Assembly: GCA_019722365.1 (NCBI GenBank)
Contig: JADFUC010002135.1
Coordinates: 248,001 to 312,000 of the forward strand
Source: Lithospermum erythrorhizon
Lineage: Eukaryota > Streptophyta > Magnoliopsida > Boraginales > Boraginaceae
Direction of reading: 5' to 3'
Length of the DNA stretch: 64,000 bases
Notes under the pieces: model-generated
Told to the model about the DNA's origin: nothing
What the model saw: the letters and a program-made list of their open reading frames with translations, nothing else
Database searches by the model: none
In this document: one piece after another, positions 24,628 to 38,260 of the stretch
How the letters are laid out: every line of letters starts with the position of its first letter
How positions within the stretch are numbered: the first letter of the stretch is position 1
Position numbers and translations under genes: made by a program

Positions 24628-25760
24628 TAAAAGATAGCCTTTACTTGTATTTTCTCTTTACAATCAATAAAATCTACTTTAGAAGAAAATGATTTACTAA
24701 TAAAAAGGAATGCTAAACGCCGACCTCAAAATCAAGTAACGTCTGTCTAAAAACATGCATTTTACAATCAATAAAATCTACTTTAGAAAAAATGCATCAA
24801 GCACAAAAAAGGAAATATTAACGCGAATTCTCAAAATCATAAATATCTGCCTGTAAGAAATATGATTAAACTATTACGTCTTACTATGTTTTTAGTATAT
24901 GAATATTATAATGAATTTTGAGTAATAGAAGACGTTGTATATTTTTATTTGGGATTCACTATCAAAATGATAACAACTTAAATAAAATAAATATTCAAAT
25001 CTATCTATTCTTAAATTAATTAAAATCTTCGAATAAATTCAACATACAAGACTTCCAAGTACATACATACAGGTGCATAAACTTTATCTCAACCTACTTT
25101 ATCATTTACAACGCTTATCGACATGTAATCCTTAGCTTATATACAAAGAAAAATAAAATTTTACGACAATTGTCAATACGAAAAAAGGATCTCATAACAA
25201 AGCAATTCCGATACTCAAGCTTTCTAGATTTTATTTTTAATCTCATAAAAGTTTAATGGGGATGAAATATTCGAGTAATAAATTTCAATTTCATAAAAGC
25301 GAATAAATCGCGATCTGTGGAGATTAAATTTCAATAAATGCGTAGTTTATTAAGATTTTACTACCTAAATATAATCAAATTAAATTTTTTTAATTTTATT
25401 TTTGAAATCGATATTTAACAATTTTAAAACCGAAACAGTTACGTAAAAGAAACTGCAGGCATTTGGTCCCAAGCAGCCATATAGGTCCACCATGGTGGAA
25501 ATTAAATTTCCTTTTCAATTCTCGCATGTACGAGATTCACCAATCACCTATAGCCCTTTTCAAAGAAGTAAAGATTAATGTTATCACCCTAAGCTTTCAT
25601 ATAGCAAGCAAGTAAAGATTAATGGTCATAATTCTAAACTTTTATATATGCTATGCCTTGCCTCGATCTACAGAGGCCTTATGTTACATTTTCCCTTGAA
25701 TGAAAAAAAAAAAAAGATTATGGACCCAATGAAAATTTTGAAGTTGTAGTATGAGAATAC
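24628..25760. other. Spacer without recognised features
   Basis: AT-rich noncoding DNA. A TTTACAATCAATAAAATCTACTTTAGAA segment occurs twice (about 24658 and 24762), a local duplication of roughly 100 bp. No gene seen. Confidence 0.35.
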
Positions 25761-26600
25761 TGTAACGCGTACGGTGTTAGGCATCAAGACTTCGCTCTCA
25801 CGAATGCCAGCCTGATTCCCCAAGGAGTGATCTATATCAAGAATGTTAAAATGAAAACTCTAAATAGAATGCAAAGAAGAATTTTTATTGCTCAAAGCAC
25901 CGAGAGTTTTTTCGAGCCACCAAGAGATTGCTTTCGCTTCTACGGCTTTAAAATATTTAACTTGTAAATTCTGGAAAGACGTTTTCAGATTTTCTCAAAG
26001 TTTTTTTGTGTATTTTCTAATGTCAACTGCCCTAATTGGGAAAATATAAGTGGGTATTTATAGTGCTTTCAGACTTCTCAATACTGTTGACGTATTTCTG
26101 CTTAATTTAAAAAGCGATCACGATCTTAACTGGCTGAATTGGCGCAAAATTTGAATCGCTTGATATTTGCTAATTACTGCCTCCAAGAAACAATATGGGG
26201 TGCCTATTTTGTATAAAAAAAGTTAAGGTCTTGACTTTATTCAGCCAAACGTGATTTTCATATCAATTCCCTGCACCTTTCCTGAGCCTTTTTTTATTTT
26301 AAATCCTGTGACTTTCTGGAGTCTTTATTTTGAACCCCAAGAACTTTCAGTAATCCCCATTTTGCACTTAAAATACTTCATCCAAATTAAATTTAATTTT
26401 AAAAAATCCTTGTACGCATTTATGTTTTACATTAAATTTAGGTTCTAACCTTGGCAATACGCCAGAAAGATTTCTTTTGGGCCATTGCTTTTAATTAATT
26501 GATTAAATCAAGCCTTAATTATTTTAATTATTTTTAAAATAAATTCTCATTGTCTAAACTACCCCCGATCAATCGGCGCGACATCGCTCCGCGATTAACT
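25761..26600 (-). mobile_element. Possible solo LTR, minus strand
   Basis: Read on the minus strand the segment behaves like an LTR: a CTATAAATACCC TATA-like motif at about 26050, then a transcribed-type region, an AATAAA signal (GAGCAATAAAAATTC) near 25890, and a terminus ...GTACGCGTTACA at 25761. The outer boundary near 26580-26600 is only a guess and I found no matching target-site duplication. No internal retroelement domain is attached. Confidence 0.35.
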
Positions 26601-28026
26601 CCTCCATAAGATCTCAAAGAAAAACTTTGTGTTTCAAGTATTACGACGATTTACACTTTAATAATAAAAGCACTCCACAATAAAATGAATAGTCGGTAAC
26701 GAGGAAGTTTGATTACAACTACTTCCTCTACTTAACGAGATTGGACCAAAGTAACGTGCAATATTTATACTAACAATGCGACAAATCATTGTGCATTATT
26801 TGACGGACACCAAAAACATTATGAGTAACAATAATGTGGGTTCTCATTTATAAGATAATGACTCAAATCTTGACATTTTAAGTAGTTAGTCATAAACAAG
26901 CAAGACATTAATCTCTTTACATGCCTCGAAAGAATGAAATCTATTGCACCAGACGAATTTGGCTAGTTAATCTTCATTCCCCCATCAGTCATGTGACATC
27001 CCGCGATTTACCTCCGCTAATCTCTCGCAGCTATGAATTTGAGGCCACTACGATTTTTGCTTCACAATTTTTTTCAAATCTTGACATTTTTATTGGAAGT
27101 ATTACCAAAAAAAAAATTACTCCTATCAGTAAAATTCAAATAATTAATGAAATACGAGTATATATACGACCATGTATTCCAAAATGAACAAACGAAAAAC
27201 TAAAACTGCTCCTTGGCCTTAATGAAGATTGCAGAGGTTACACTCACAACAGCAACACTCTAGCTACTGGTTGAACAAAATGGAGCATAAGTCATTTCTA
27301 GAGAACGACATCGTACGTGCACTTAAGCTTACGTGTCATCTATATACTAGAGGCCAGGGTCGATCATCATTTCTATTTTTTCTCCTTAAATATTAATTTA
27401 CACTAATAAATTTTACACACCAAATATTGATAATATAATGACACTTTATTATTTTTATTTTTTTTATCAACTTTTAAACTAAATGGAGTCTTATTATTAT
27501 GAAGCTAATATGGAGTATATATTGTGAAATTTTTTGGGATTCTTAACTTGCATCGAAGCCAGCATATTGATAAGAACATGTGCAATCTCGGCTCGTTAAT
27601 GTGTGCTTTGTTTGCTTAAATTCCGGAGGTTCAAAGTTAGAACAGATTTGTGTCCCGATGTATAATATAATAATCTTGTACTCTGTAGTATGAGAACATT
27701 AGGTGTATTACAGTATTAGTATTTTTTTTTTATAAATCCCTTAGCTCCTAAATTTTAGGAAATTTTGATATACCAGATCCCAAACCTCAACGCGGCAAGG
27801 GATCAAGGCCCACCCAAAAAAAAATCCAACTCGCCAATGTCACGTACTATATATATGAATGATAAGTTGATAACAATGAAAATGTATGTATTATCAACGT
27901 AAAATTATTGACTATCTATATCTAGCTAGTAGCTACCATCCCTCTCACGAATAAATGTTGGGGACCTTTACAAGTAATTAAATACACATTCAAAGATCCA
28001 TCTCTATTATATGCCATAATAATATA
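26601..28026. other. Spacer without recognised features
   Basis: AT-rich, no gene supported. An open frame at 26921-27187 has no recognisable motif. Confidence 0.35.
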
Positions 28027-28260
28027 CTCCCTCCGTTCCTATTTACTGATCACGTAGGAAAAATTTTTGTTTCTTTTTATTCGATCATTTACTTTTTCAA
28101 CGCAATATTTTGCTATTAAACTTTAAAAATTCTTTTTAATATCACATTGTTTCTCAATATTCTTTAACATCATTGATTTATAATTTTCTCTCTTCTTGAA
28201 AATAATAAAATTAATTATACTCTTAATAAAATATTTTTAAACTATATGACAAGAACAGTG
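28027..28260. mobile_element. Stowaway-like MITE, left end only
   Basis: Begins CTCCCTCCGTTCCTATTTACTGATCACG after TA, the consensus plant Stowaway terminus. The matching right end (ACGGAGGGAG) is not found nearby, so this is probably a truncated or diverged copy. The end coordinate is approximate. Confidence 0.45.
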
Positions 28261-31200
28261 ACTGCTATGATCAGATATAGCTTCTGAAATTCTGGAAAAT
28301 TATCCACTTGATTCAAAAAATGTTCCTGATAGGTTACTTGCCATTGTTATTTGTTTTCCTTGAGAAACTTGGAACAAATTATGTACGATCATAATTTTCA
28401 ATCAATAATATTACACCTCCTTTGTGGTGATGATCCCACAGAAAAAAAGAAAAAAATAAAATTTAATCATTATTTAAATTACATAATTGTTACGTTATAT
28501 ATGGTATTTATTTGAAGTTTGCAAAATTGGAGATTTGGTCTCCAAATACTTTAAGACTAAAAATTTATTCAGAATTATATATATTTATGACAATTGTATA
28601 ATAACTTCAGTAATATAATTAAATCGACTTCTGACAAACAGATGCGTCAACCTATCAATCACTTCACTTATTATTAGTTGTTACAATACTTCCTATCGAA
28701 TTTTTTCTTACGGATTTACTTATATGTTTAAATAGTGCTAAATTTAATCTTGATCAATTTGACATTTTACTTTTCGATTCCAACGACTAACATGTACAAG
28801 CGATACTAAAATTTGTTTTTAATTTTTTTTTATAAAAGAAGCAAGTATCTATCGTATCTCGCGCCTTTATTTCGCTTCATGTTTTCCTTGCTTTTTATTT
28901 TAGACTTACATTTAGATCTATTTAATTTGAAATTGCTTTAGATTTTGTAACCAATCAATCTATAAACATGCCATTTTTAAGCAAATTTAAAATCAACTGT
29001 ACCCTTCAAATCTTCAAATAAATACGAAAATATCAAGTTAATTTTCATATCACTTAATTTCATTTAAATCGTATGATACCATTTGTGTTTCGATACTAGA
29101 TGCGATCAAAGATTACTAAAATACCATTATACTTTTACCAAATTTATACGCACTGATTTAAAACCCCTTATTAATCTTTGACGAATTCAAGAATATTTTT
29201 ATACTAATACGCTAATAATATCATATATTGATATCCAAGTATGGTATGTAACACCATCACTAAAACATCATTATAATACGCATTGTGATTGCTACATACA
29301 TCGGTTTTGGTAAAATTATACGATTGATGTCAAAATACCATTTCTATTACGGATACAGATGCAGTTAGCATCGAAATATCATCTATTTTAATAACGGTAT
29401 ACGCTTTATTAAGGATACAAGCATGACTATATCAAAGAAAATTATATTAAAGAAAATTCCCTAAACATTCAACACATCAATTTTCATTTATTTTTTCAAT
29501 TTCTTATTCTTTAGTTTGTTCCAATTTTCTACCACATACTTCCTCATCTCTCTCATCTCTCGAGTTAATCTCTCATTTCACTGCAAAGACGGATTTATCA
29601 TGGAAATTTCATTAAATTAAGCGATTCAAAACATTAAACACAAAACACGTCAATATATAACATCATTCACAGATAACGATTATGTTGTGATACTATCAGA
29701 TACATACATACGGTATTTTTATAAAATAAACCAAATACCATTACACTCACCGATACGACATTCCGCATCACATAAATACAATCATATTTTCTACATATGA
29801 TACATTAATCAAGTTATGAAATTCAAATGCATAACAAAATACCTCCAACTAAAATACACACACCAAATTAATACATTAATACATATCAAATAGTCATACA
29901 TGGTATTATATTCATCAAAACAAATACAATTATATTCAAGAATACGATATACCAATCTTGTAAGGATACATGATAATTGTTTACTACATAATAAAATTAT
30001 TATACGATTGATACTGTGACGGAGCAATATAATATCAAAGAATTTTTATTTTATACGAGAATACAAAGATGTTATATAATTTCCAGGTCATGTAGACAGA
30101 TGACAATAGGCATACTTATCAATTAATCGTATACTATACACAGATTATATTCATCAAATCGTATACCATTATATTCACAAGGTTTCAGAGTATCAAGATA
30201 CTCTGCTAACACTAAGCAATTCTTAATAATCAAATCAAGCTCATCCCCTAAATCTATACAACACCTCTATATTAAAAATCATAACACTTCGATTCAATTT
30301 AATTTACACCCTAGGTTTCCCAAGCATCATCATACAAAACTACAATAAATTGATTTAACAAAAAACTTCAAAAACAATTACAAAATTTAACAATAACATC
30401 ACACATCTAATAATCGTGATCAAACTAAACGCATCATAATCCAAAGTATTCAACCATGTTTTATCAATTTCAATACTGTATTTTACTAAATCAAAAAAAA
30501 TAATCAATTAGTATTCGAATTCGCTTCAAAAAAAGTATCCTTTCTATTTTGCTTTTTTCCACCATTTTTATTCAATTTTTTAAGCAATTTTGGGTTTGAT
30601 TATTGCTCCTTAACTTCTCGAATTTGCTTCAATTAGCTTTTATCTAAGCATATTTTCCTGAAATTCATGGTAGAAGTTTTTAGTTTGCGTTTTTATGTTG
30701 GTATTAGTATTTAATGAAATATATTTATTACAAAAAATAAATTAATTAATAGGAAGATTAATATTAGCATTTAATGAAAGATCTTCATTACAAAAAAGGA
30801 AATCCAATTATCAAATACAAGAATTATCATATCGCCTCTCAGAGCCACTTTGATGCTTACAACCAAGCAAGAGATAAACATCTAAATACAACTCCCAAGA
30901 TTCAAAAAGAGTTAGGAGGCACGTTCTATTCTTTGGATTTGGACACCATTCCTTTTTCCTAAACTTTATCATAAAAATAAAAATAAAATAGAAGAAGTTG
31001 TTTTCTATTGAATACCATGTGGGTTCAATTGTGGTCTCCTCCCATGCAAAACTTGAATTATCATAGTAAATGGCGAGGTTGACATACGACGCATGGCAGG
31101 TCAAGGCAGCGTTTGCTCCAGTGGCTAGCAGCTTCGCGAAAAAAAAAAAAAATTAAAGGGTTTGTGGAGGTTAATACATGCAACATTTATCTACTACATT

Positions 31201-31328
31201 TTATGTGATATTTGTTGGTACCTATGCATTAAGATGACGACAAATGCACGTGTCTTGTTATTTTCATAAATAAAATAATTGTTAATTATGATTTTGACGA
31301 ATGTAATTGTAGAGTGTTATATATATTT
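28261..31328. other. Gene desert with ATAC-rich sequence
   Basis: Noncoding. About 29060-30180 is unusually dense in ATAC-containing words (ATACCAT, GATAC, ATACG), as if derived from a diverged simple or tandem repeat, but no clean unit can be set by eye. A roughly 35-bp near-duplicate (ATTAGNATTTAATGAAA...TTACAAAAAA) occurs at about 30706 and 30765. A 14-16 base A-run at about 31139 follows a GC-richer stretch. Confidence 0.4.
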
Positions 31329-31518
31329 TCTTCATCTCAAAATAGATGATCATTTAAAAACTATATATTTTTTTTATAATAGTTGATTGTTTGCATTTTT
31401 AATATTATTTTTTACATTTTCAATGTAGCTTTTTACAATCCCAATATAATTTTTTACTATTTTTTAATAAATCACTTTTGATCTATCTAAATGATCATCT
31501 ATTTTGAGATGGAGGAAG
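31329..31518. mobile_element. Stowaway-like MITE, second family
   Basis: About 190 bp with long terminal inverted repeats: CTTCATCTCAAAATAGATGATCATTTA at the left and its near-perfect inverse TAAATGATCATCTATTTTGAGATGGAGGAAG at the right, followed by TA. It shares TTTTCAATGTAGCTTTTTAC-type blocks with the other MITEs. Confidence 0.75.
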
Positions 31519-32207
31519 TAAAATACAATTGAGTAATTAAATAGCCATAACTTTTAATGGAGAAAGGAAAAGTTATTGCTAGTGGTGTGCGTGGGCAATG
31601 TCCAATAAATAAAGAGGTACGGGGCAAATGTACAGTATGTGGCATATGGATTTGACGTCATATTGCTCATTGCTCACCAAATCCATAAATAATCGCATTT
31701 AATTTGCTAAGAATGAAATCAAGGTCAAATAGCACTGTGATTCAAATCTTGACAACTTTAAATTTTGAACTTTTAAGACTCTCTTTTGTTACTTAAATAC
31801 TCTCAATTTTTTTACTATTTATGAACCTATATGACTTTATTTAATTATTAAATTGTTTATATTCTAAATATTATTTTTTCTACAACTTTTACAATACTTC
31901 GTTTGATTATTGTTCATCTAAATATAGTATTCTTCATTTGACCCTTTGATTCGCTTATCAAATACTAAAGCGAAAATTAGCCAGATATTTCAACTACTAT
32001 TTCGATTCATCTAGATCCGTCCCTGTACGTGGAAATGAAAGCAAAGTGATCGGAATCGAAGATTAACGAGAGAACGACGATACCCTCTTTAGCTTCTTTT
32101 TTTTGTTGGAATTACACATGCATGTACTGCTTTTCCTTTAAATGATGAAGGGAATTCATCTTCACGCTTCCTCTATTAATCTGATACAAGTGCGTGAGAC
32201 ATAAATA

Positions 32208-32422
32208 CATTTGCTCAAAGTCATTATCATTGCTTTTGCGGGCCCATAGCTTAAAACTCCAAAATCGCTTATTTCACGCTTATTTACCGCTATTCGTTAT
32301 TCACGCTATTTTATCGCTATTTACCGCGGGAATCAGAGGCCACATACTACTGCTGGACAAGCGCCACGATACCGCTGGACGCGCTTATTTACCGCTTATT
32401 TACAACTATGCATTTGCTCAAA
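32208..32422. mobile_element. 191-bp insert flanked by 12-bp direct repeats
   Basis: CATTTGCTCAAA occurs exactly at 32208-32219 and 32411-32422. The 191 bp between them is GC-richer than the flanks and built from repeated words of the type CGCTTATTTACCGC, CGCTATTTACCGC and CACGCTATTTTATCGC, plus a GCTGGACAAGCGC/GCTGGACGCGC pair. No poly(A), no pol III boxes and no inverted termini were found, so the element class is unknown. Confidence 0.55.
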
Positions 32423-32587
32423 CTAGCAATTTACAACAGTGGAGGAATTAGGACTTAGAAGCACGTAGAGCATTTAGAGTACATTTAAGAGTAAAGTTGT
32501 TTCTAAAATTAAAAATAATTTTTTATTATTAAAAATGTAATTTTGTTAGTTATTTTAAAAGGGTGTTGTCTGCCTTCCAAATTTGTA

Positions 32588-32760
32588 CTCCCTTCATCCC
32601 AAATTTTAAATTTGATAAATTTATCTTACAAACATAAGTTTCTTTTATTTTTTCTTACCTAATTTGATAAATTAAAATAATGAATCACTTATGAGATTTC
32701 TAAAAAAAGAAAATGATCTTGATGTGAACAAAAACAATATGTTTTTTTTCATTTGTCTAA
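32588..32760. mobile_element. MITE-like left end
   Basis: Begins CTCCCTTCATCCCAAATTTTAAATTTGATAAATTTATC after TA, resembling a Stowaway terminus. I cannot find a matching right end, so the end is approximate. Confidence 0.35.
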
Positions 32761-33789
32761 TTAATACAGGCCGTACTTACATGTTCTAAATTCCCCTGCC
32801 ATCACCAAGCCTATTATGATCGACTAGCTAATGACCACGACATTATTAGACATCATAATGGAATAATCATTATTATTACGGAGTATTAGTTTATTACTCT
32901 GAATCACAGGGTATAATTGTTGAAATGGCCTCTCCTATAGCCATACTCTCAAGCTTATACTTTGGCCCTCACACGCATCAGCAGCTTAGTCCTCGTGCCT
33001 TTATTAAAAGTTTCACTTTGATCCCCAAAATAACATTTCCGTTAATTTGCTAACTTTAAGTTGTATTTGATCTCAGCTGCGACAAAGTTGCATTTCTATT
33101 CTAAACTAACGTCACATTTTAATCTCGCATTGCTAGATTTAACGAAAACCTTAGACGTGAATTAAAACAGAACTTTCGCTAATTTACGCGAATCCAAACC
33201 GGCTATTAATTATCGTGACAAAGCCAAGAACTTAATACCATTATCTTTATCATTTCTACACCCTTTTCAACCAATAAAGGTACAATAACTTTAATTTGAT
33301 GTGAAGATGAACATTATGGATCTTATCTTTGACTTTATGCATCATTGTTTAATTAATTTGAACTACCAAAATCGTGAAATTATAAGGGAGTACATATGTT
33401 ATCAGAAAAGAATGATCTTATCTGAAACTAATAAGCTACATTTATTTGATTAAATGGTAAATTGACCATAAAAACTAAAATATTGTATTTTCTCCTTAGC
33501 TATCCATGCATATGACAATGCCACATTAATTATTGCTGATTCTCTTAAACATTTGGTACATTATTGAGGCTAAACAATAATATATACAAACTTTATTTTA
33601 ATTTCATTTATATATTTGAGTAATTACTTAAAATATTTTTTTTTATCCTGCATTACTTTTATTGTAATAAACCTCATCACTTGCATATATTAGAATATAA
33701 TAGCTACTAATGGAAAAAATACCTATCTAGAGCTAAAGATTCGTTGTGCTACAACTTTTATCATTGCCGATGATCGCTATAACCAATAC
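32761..33789. other. Spacer without recognised features
   Basis: AT-rich noncoding DNA with no gene or clear element. Confidence 0.35.
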
Positions 33790-36700
33790 TCGGATAACAT
33801 TTTATAAAATTATGTGATGCCATGTTTCTGAGGACGCTGACTCGGGCTTGAGATATCAAATTTCACGAAACCTATTATCCTGACTTCTTTATACGAGCGT
33901 TATGCCGATTCACTGCACTGAAAGTGTGGCCAATGCCAGAATCACAGACACCGACGCATTAAGCTTAAGATGAAAGATTTAAGAGAAGTATTAAATAATG
34001 CAAGAGACAAATGATGGTTACCTTTAACGAAGTTGAATGCTGGCGTATTTATGCGATTCAAAGACTCCCTCTACCTTACCAAGGACCGACAAGTTGGCCC
34101 CATCAGTGTAACTCCATGAAGCCTTTTACCGACCTAGCATTGCTGGCTCGGCATAATCACTCCTCCCACAAAAGAGTTTGCCATCATTTCCCCTCGATTC
34201 GTAAGAGATAAAGTCACTGAAATGACACTCAAAAGATATTTTTTAATCTGGATGAAGACCTATGAATTTATTTCAAATTCTATCAAATATTTAATAATAC
34301 CTTCCCTTGCTGATACCCGCCCCATGCTGTATTGTCCATGTCCGATTGGGAAAAAAGTATGTCGTGAGATCCAAAGTCAAAATGACTATAAAGGCGAAAT
34401 GGAAATTTTTCATATTTCCCCTCTTTCTTCCCTATTTTATTTTCACCAAGTGCAAAGAATCCTCCTACTTTCAACCTTCTACAACCCCCGACGCCCCATC
34501 TTTCCCTCCGGCGGCATTTCTTCTCATCTCAGGTAAGCAATAGTACCCATTCCCTGTACCCTTCCAAAACCTTTCTCCCCTTTCTCCGAGGAAGCGCAAG
34601 ATATCACCACTCCGCCGTGAGTGGAGCTGGGTTTCGGCGGTTGTTTCTTTTCGAAGTCACGCTGCTGAAGTGCACCTCTCTGGCGGGGGCGTTCTAGTTT
34701 TCCGAATGGCCACCCCTTCGCTAGAATGATACCTTTTATTCTACATTTCTTCTTCCTTTTTTTTTTTGGTACGAGGTTTAGAATAAGCCGTGGACGTTTT
34801 TTCTTAATGTCGATCGTTATTTCGCGTGCCAGATTTTCCTAAGGACAGTCACTCCCCAAAAGGTTGCCCCTTTGGAATTTGACAATGGTTCTACGAGAGG
34901 CCTTTTCGAGTTGAATAATTGTCCCAAAATTTTAACCTCTGAATATACTGACGTTTGATTCTTCATTTCAGAAATCGCATCATGTCTTCAAACCAAGCGC
35001 TGAACCTCGCTTCCTTCCACCATTCTCGACTCTCGCCAAGTTTTACGCTGTAGGATACTCCCCGCCAACTGTGGAGTTTCGTGTCAATCGCAAACGGCCA
35101 CTCCCGCTAAAATCGCCCTTCAAGAGGTAAATTATAATCCTAAAGAAAGCGGTCATCGCTATGGTTCGATACTCGCTAAAACACCTCCTTCGCCGTGTCG
35201 TGGATCATTTCCGCCATGAAAGCGCATCCAAGTTTACTTGGCAGCGGAGGGCTTTTCAAAGAAAAATAGCAGTGCGATTCCTCAGAAAAATATCCTTCCT
35301 AAATGGACAAGTCATGAAGTACCAAGCGGCAAGATGCTAGCGATTTAATTCTACTATAATAAAAAGTCCTTACCTGCAGATGGCCCCACTCGAATTACCT
35401 TAGGGAATATTTTTCCATCATTTCTGGCTGGTGATGAAGGTTTCGGGGGACGGATTAAGTATATCGCCTACGCGGCGAGACGCGTATGGCCCCCTTGCCG
35501 CGTCGACCAAAGGTGTACATAGAATTTTCACCCATGGGCCTGCTTTTCCTTTCTTCTTTCACCAATGACTTCATCAGCTCCCTTAACCGTGCCCCCGTCG
35601 ATTTCATTTTAGGTCAAGTTTACATTATCGCTTTTCCATGTAATTAGAGAATTATTAGGTAGAACTTGCCTCTTTTTTTGCCAACTCACCCGTGTCCTTA
35701 TGCTACTTGCATGTTCACTCCTCTCACTCTCGCGGCGGTGGAATATTTTTGCTGGGTAACAAGCCCGGAAAGTGTCGCCGAGAGTCGCTGTATTCCTTCC
35801 GGGTGCTTCCCGAAAGAGGTAATGGACGCCGCTGAAGTTCCTATGACGCTGGTCCCTCGGGAGAGAAGCGTGATGTTTCAAGTCTCTCAACCGATAACAC
35901 GCTCACGCCTGTATAATTGGGAGAGGAGACTTCTTTACTCATAAAATATACTCAAGATCTTCCAAGTGGGGGGGGGTATCGACAGTGAGCCGGGTTCTAA
36001 TTCATGACAAGGAATTTGACATGTCTGGAAATCCCATTCCTTGGGGTATATAACTGGCTCTCTAATCTTTTCTTTGCTTACATCCTTCGTTAGCTAACCA
36101 TGATTTCTTTCTATGCTGTGAGATATTTTGGCCGGGCGCTATGAGACTAAGCTTCCCAACACTGCCTCTTTGACGAGTAATGGTGTGAAAAAGGCCCATT
36201 GCTTTCAAGAAAGTGAAGGTCGTGAAAAAGGTGGCTTCATCGCCTCATCCTTTTCAATAAATGGAGTCGCTCTACTCCCTGCCAGTTTTCTCCCCACTCA
36301 ATACCTATCGCTACCAACCCAAATTCTCATCGCTCTCCTCCCCGGATTTGCCCTATGAGCCTCCTTCCTCTTCTCTGGCCGTAGAAAGAGGCCTCTGACG
36401 AGGATGTTCTCCATGAAAGCGAAAACGGAGCCAGTGGCCGCTCCGGGCTCTCACCTCCCAAGAAATGGCATTCTCCTCCACCGGCCCTTTAATGGCTCCC
36501 TCCTCACGGCCGCAGATGGCTTTTTAATACCCCCGAGTTCCTCGGCTCCACCATACACACACCGGCCAAGTGGGTCAACAAATACGCGAGGGCACTCCCT
36601 TCAAGAGTAACCTCCAATCCTTCAGCGCTACGAGACCCTTCGGCTTGTGGTTAGTTTATGCAAAGCGGTACTTAACACTCTCGACCTTGGGAAGTCTCAA

Positions 36701-37480
36701 GTGAGACATGCCAGTAGCACCGATCCGTATCTTTTCATCCCTCCATCCTTAGTTTTATTTTGCCTTTTCCTTCGATTACTTATCCTCTTTTGCCCCTTAG
36801 GTCGCAAATGCTGGGCTTCTGAGTTTGGGCGAGAAAGCTCGATTATCTCGGGAGAGGAGAATAAGGACCTCAAGGCTCATGCTCCTTTTTAGGAAAACAA
36901 ACATGAGGAGGGAATGTATAAGTGTAGCGAAGAACTTGCAGAGCCAATGATCAATGTCCTCCTCAATAATACCGAGAAGCATTTAAACTCAATTTTGAGG
37001 ACTATCTGGGGCTTCGCAAGAAGCATTGCTAAGTCTCTCCTAACAAGACAAGCTCAAGGAGGAAAGCCCGGCTTGAGCACTAGACACGCAATTGAAATGG
37101 GTATGGACGCTTGCCGTATCAAGCTTCGTGCTACCCAGAATTCAAGCTGCCTGGCTGTCAAATGTCCGGGAGGACGCCGCGAGTCAACATCCAAGAAGCC
37201 ATGGGCTCCTCGCTGGTAACTTCAAGCAATTCACGAGTTCGAGGGTGCCTCTTTTCATGAATGGGAGCCGCTTCAAGAAGTCTCCTGCACTTCGACGCTC
37301 AGACCAATGCCGCTTACGGGCTCGCGTAATTATTGGGAAGTACAGAAAAGTATCATGGCCTCCGCCTCCGATTATGAGAAGAAATTTCCAAGAGGTTACA
37401 ACTCCTCCCCGGTTCAAGGTGTTGAATTTAGTATGAATTTCATTCAGATTAAACACCAAATTCACATCCCGGATCCTCAA
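33790..37480 (+). mobile_element. Decayed retroelement 5' part, plus strand (tentative)
   Basis: GC-richer than its surroundings and full of short, interrupted frames. The left 500 bp looks LTR-like, with ACTATAAAGGCG near 34387. Downstream, plus-strand fragments (about 35530-35650 and 35700-35940) resemble the hydrophobic N-terminal domain that plant Ty3/gypsy Tat-type elements carry ahead of or within gag, for example a piece with L-F-L-S-S-F-T-N-D-F and one with W-V-T-S-P-E-S. Stops and frameshifts interrupt every frame. Family assignment is an inference from weak similarity. I could not identify pol domains on this strand. Confidence 0.35.
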
Positions 37481-38087
37481 ATGACATAAATTAATCTAAA
37501 AACATAATAGTAATAATATGAATAATGGTGAGGCCATATCATAGCCCAAGATAGCAAAAACCACCTTGAAGCTCTAGCCCACACACGTAATCCCTCAAAT
37601 CCTCCTCCAATTGTTCGTCCAACACTCAAGTCGGTGTTCTCTAGAATCGCACACACCAAGAGGGGTCAATCCCACAACCTGAAGCTCATGGACCAAGTGG
37701 ATCGGATGGAAAAATCAAGAGAAGAATTTTTCAATTCCTCCACGGCATTTTCGCCATTCGGAGGAGAGACGGAGGGTTTTCTTTGTTTCATAATCATATG
37801 AAACCTAAACGATAAGTGATCACTTATAAAGAGGTCCATCATTTAGTCTAAAGCCCAACCGAACGGTTAACGAAATTAATTCGCTTCGATTTTAATTAAA
37901 CCGCAAGAAATCAAACACTAACAGTTGTTAATAGTAACTAACAAGTTACTAAAAAGCTCAATCTAACTATCTAATTAATTCAATTGACTAATTAATTAAT
38001 TCGGGTTCATCCAATTTATATTTAAATTATCAATGTAAATTCTCAATTGAGAATATTCGCTATTACAATCAACTCTCAATTTAGCAA
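37481..38087. other. Possible LTR-like noncoding segment
   Basis: Noncoding. On the minus strand CCTCTTTATAAGTG (about 37830) is TATA-like and lies in sequence whose texture resembles a retroelement LTR, but no ends or duplications are readable. Adjacent to the Cassandra element. Confidence 0.25.
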
Positions 38088-38260
38088 TGTAGTTTACCTC
38101 ATACATGAAATATAATTCAACGTCATCGCATTGCACGCCTCGGCCCGGCGCCCGGTCGGCGCTAAGTATTAGATCTGATGGACTGCCCTCACAAACCGCC
38201 ACTTCCAGTCTTTCCAAAGACGCTTTTGTCCTCACTCACGTGTCTACCAAGTAAATTTCT

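Noticed and set aside
26921..27187. 88-codon open frame as a gene
   Set aside because: No motif, no promoter or neighbouring exon support, and composition equal to the flanks.
30774..31104. Overlapping open frames on both strands
   Set aside because: Neither has a known motif or splice context, and the region is repeat-like gene desert.
31000..31156. Retroposon suggested by a B-box-like GGTTCAATTGT and a downstream A-run
   Set aside because: No A box upstream and no flanking direct repeat; the A-run alone is weak evidence.
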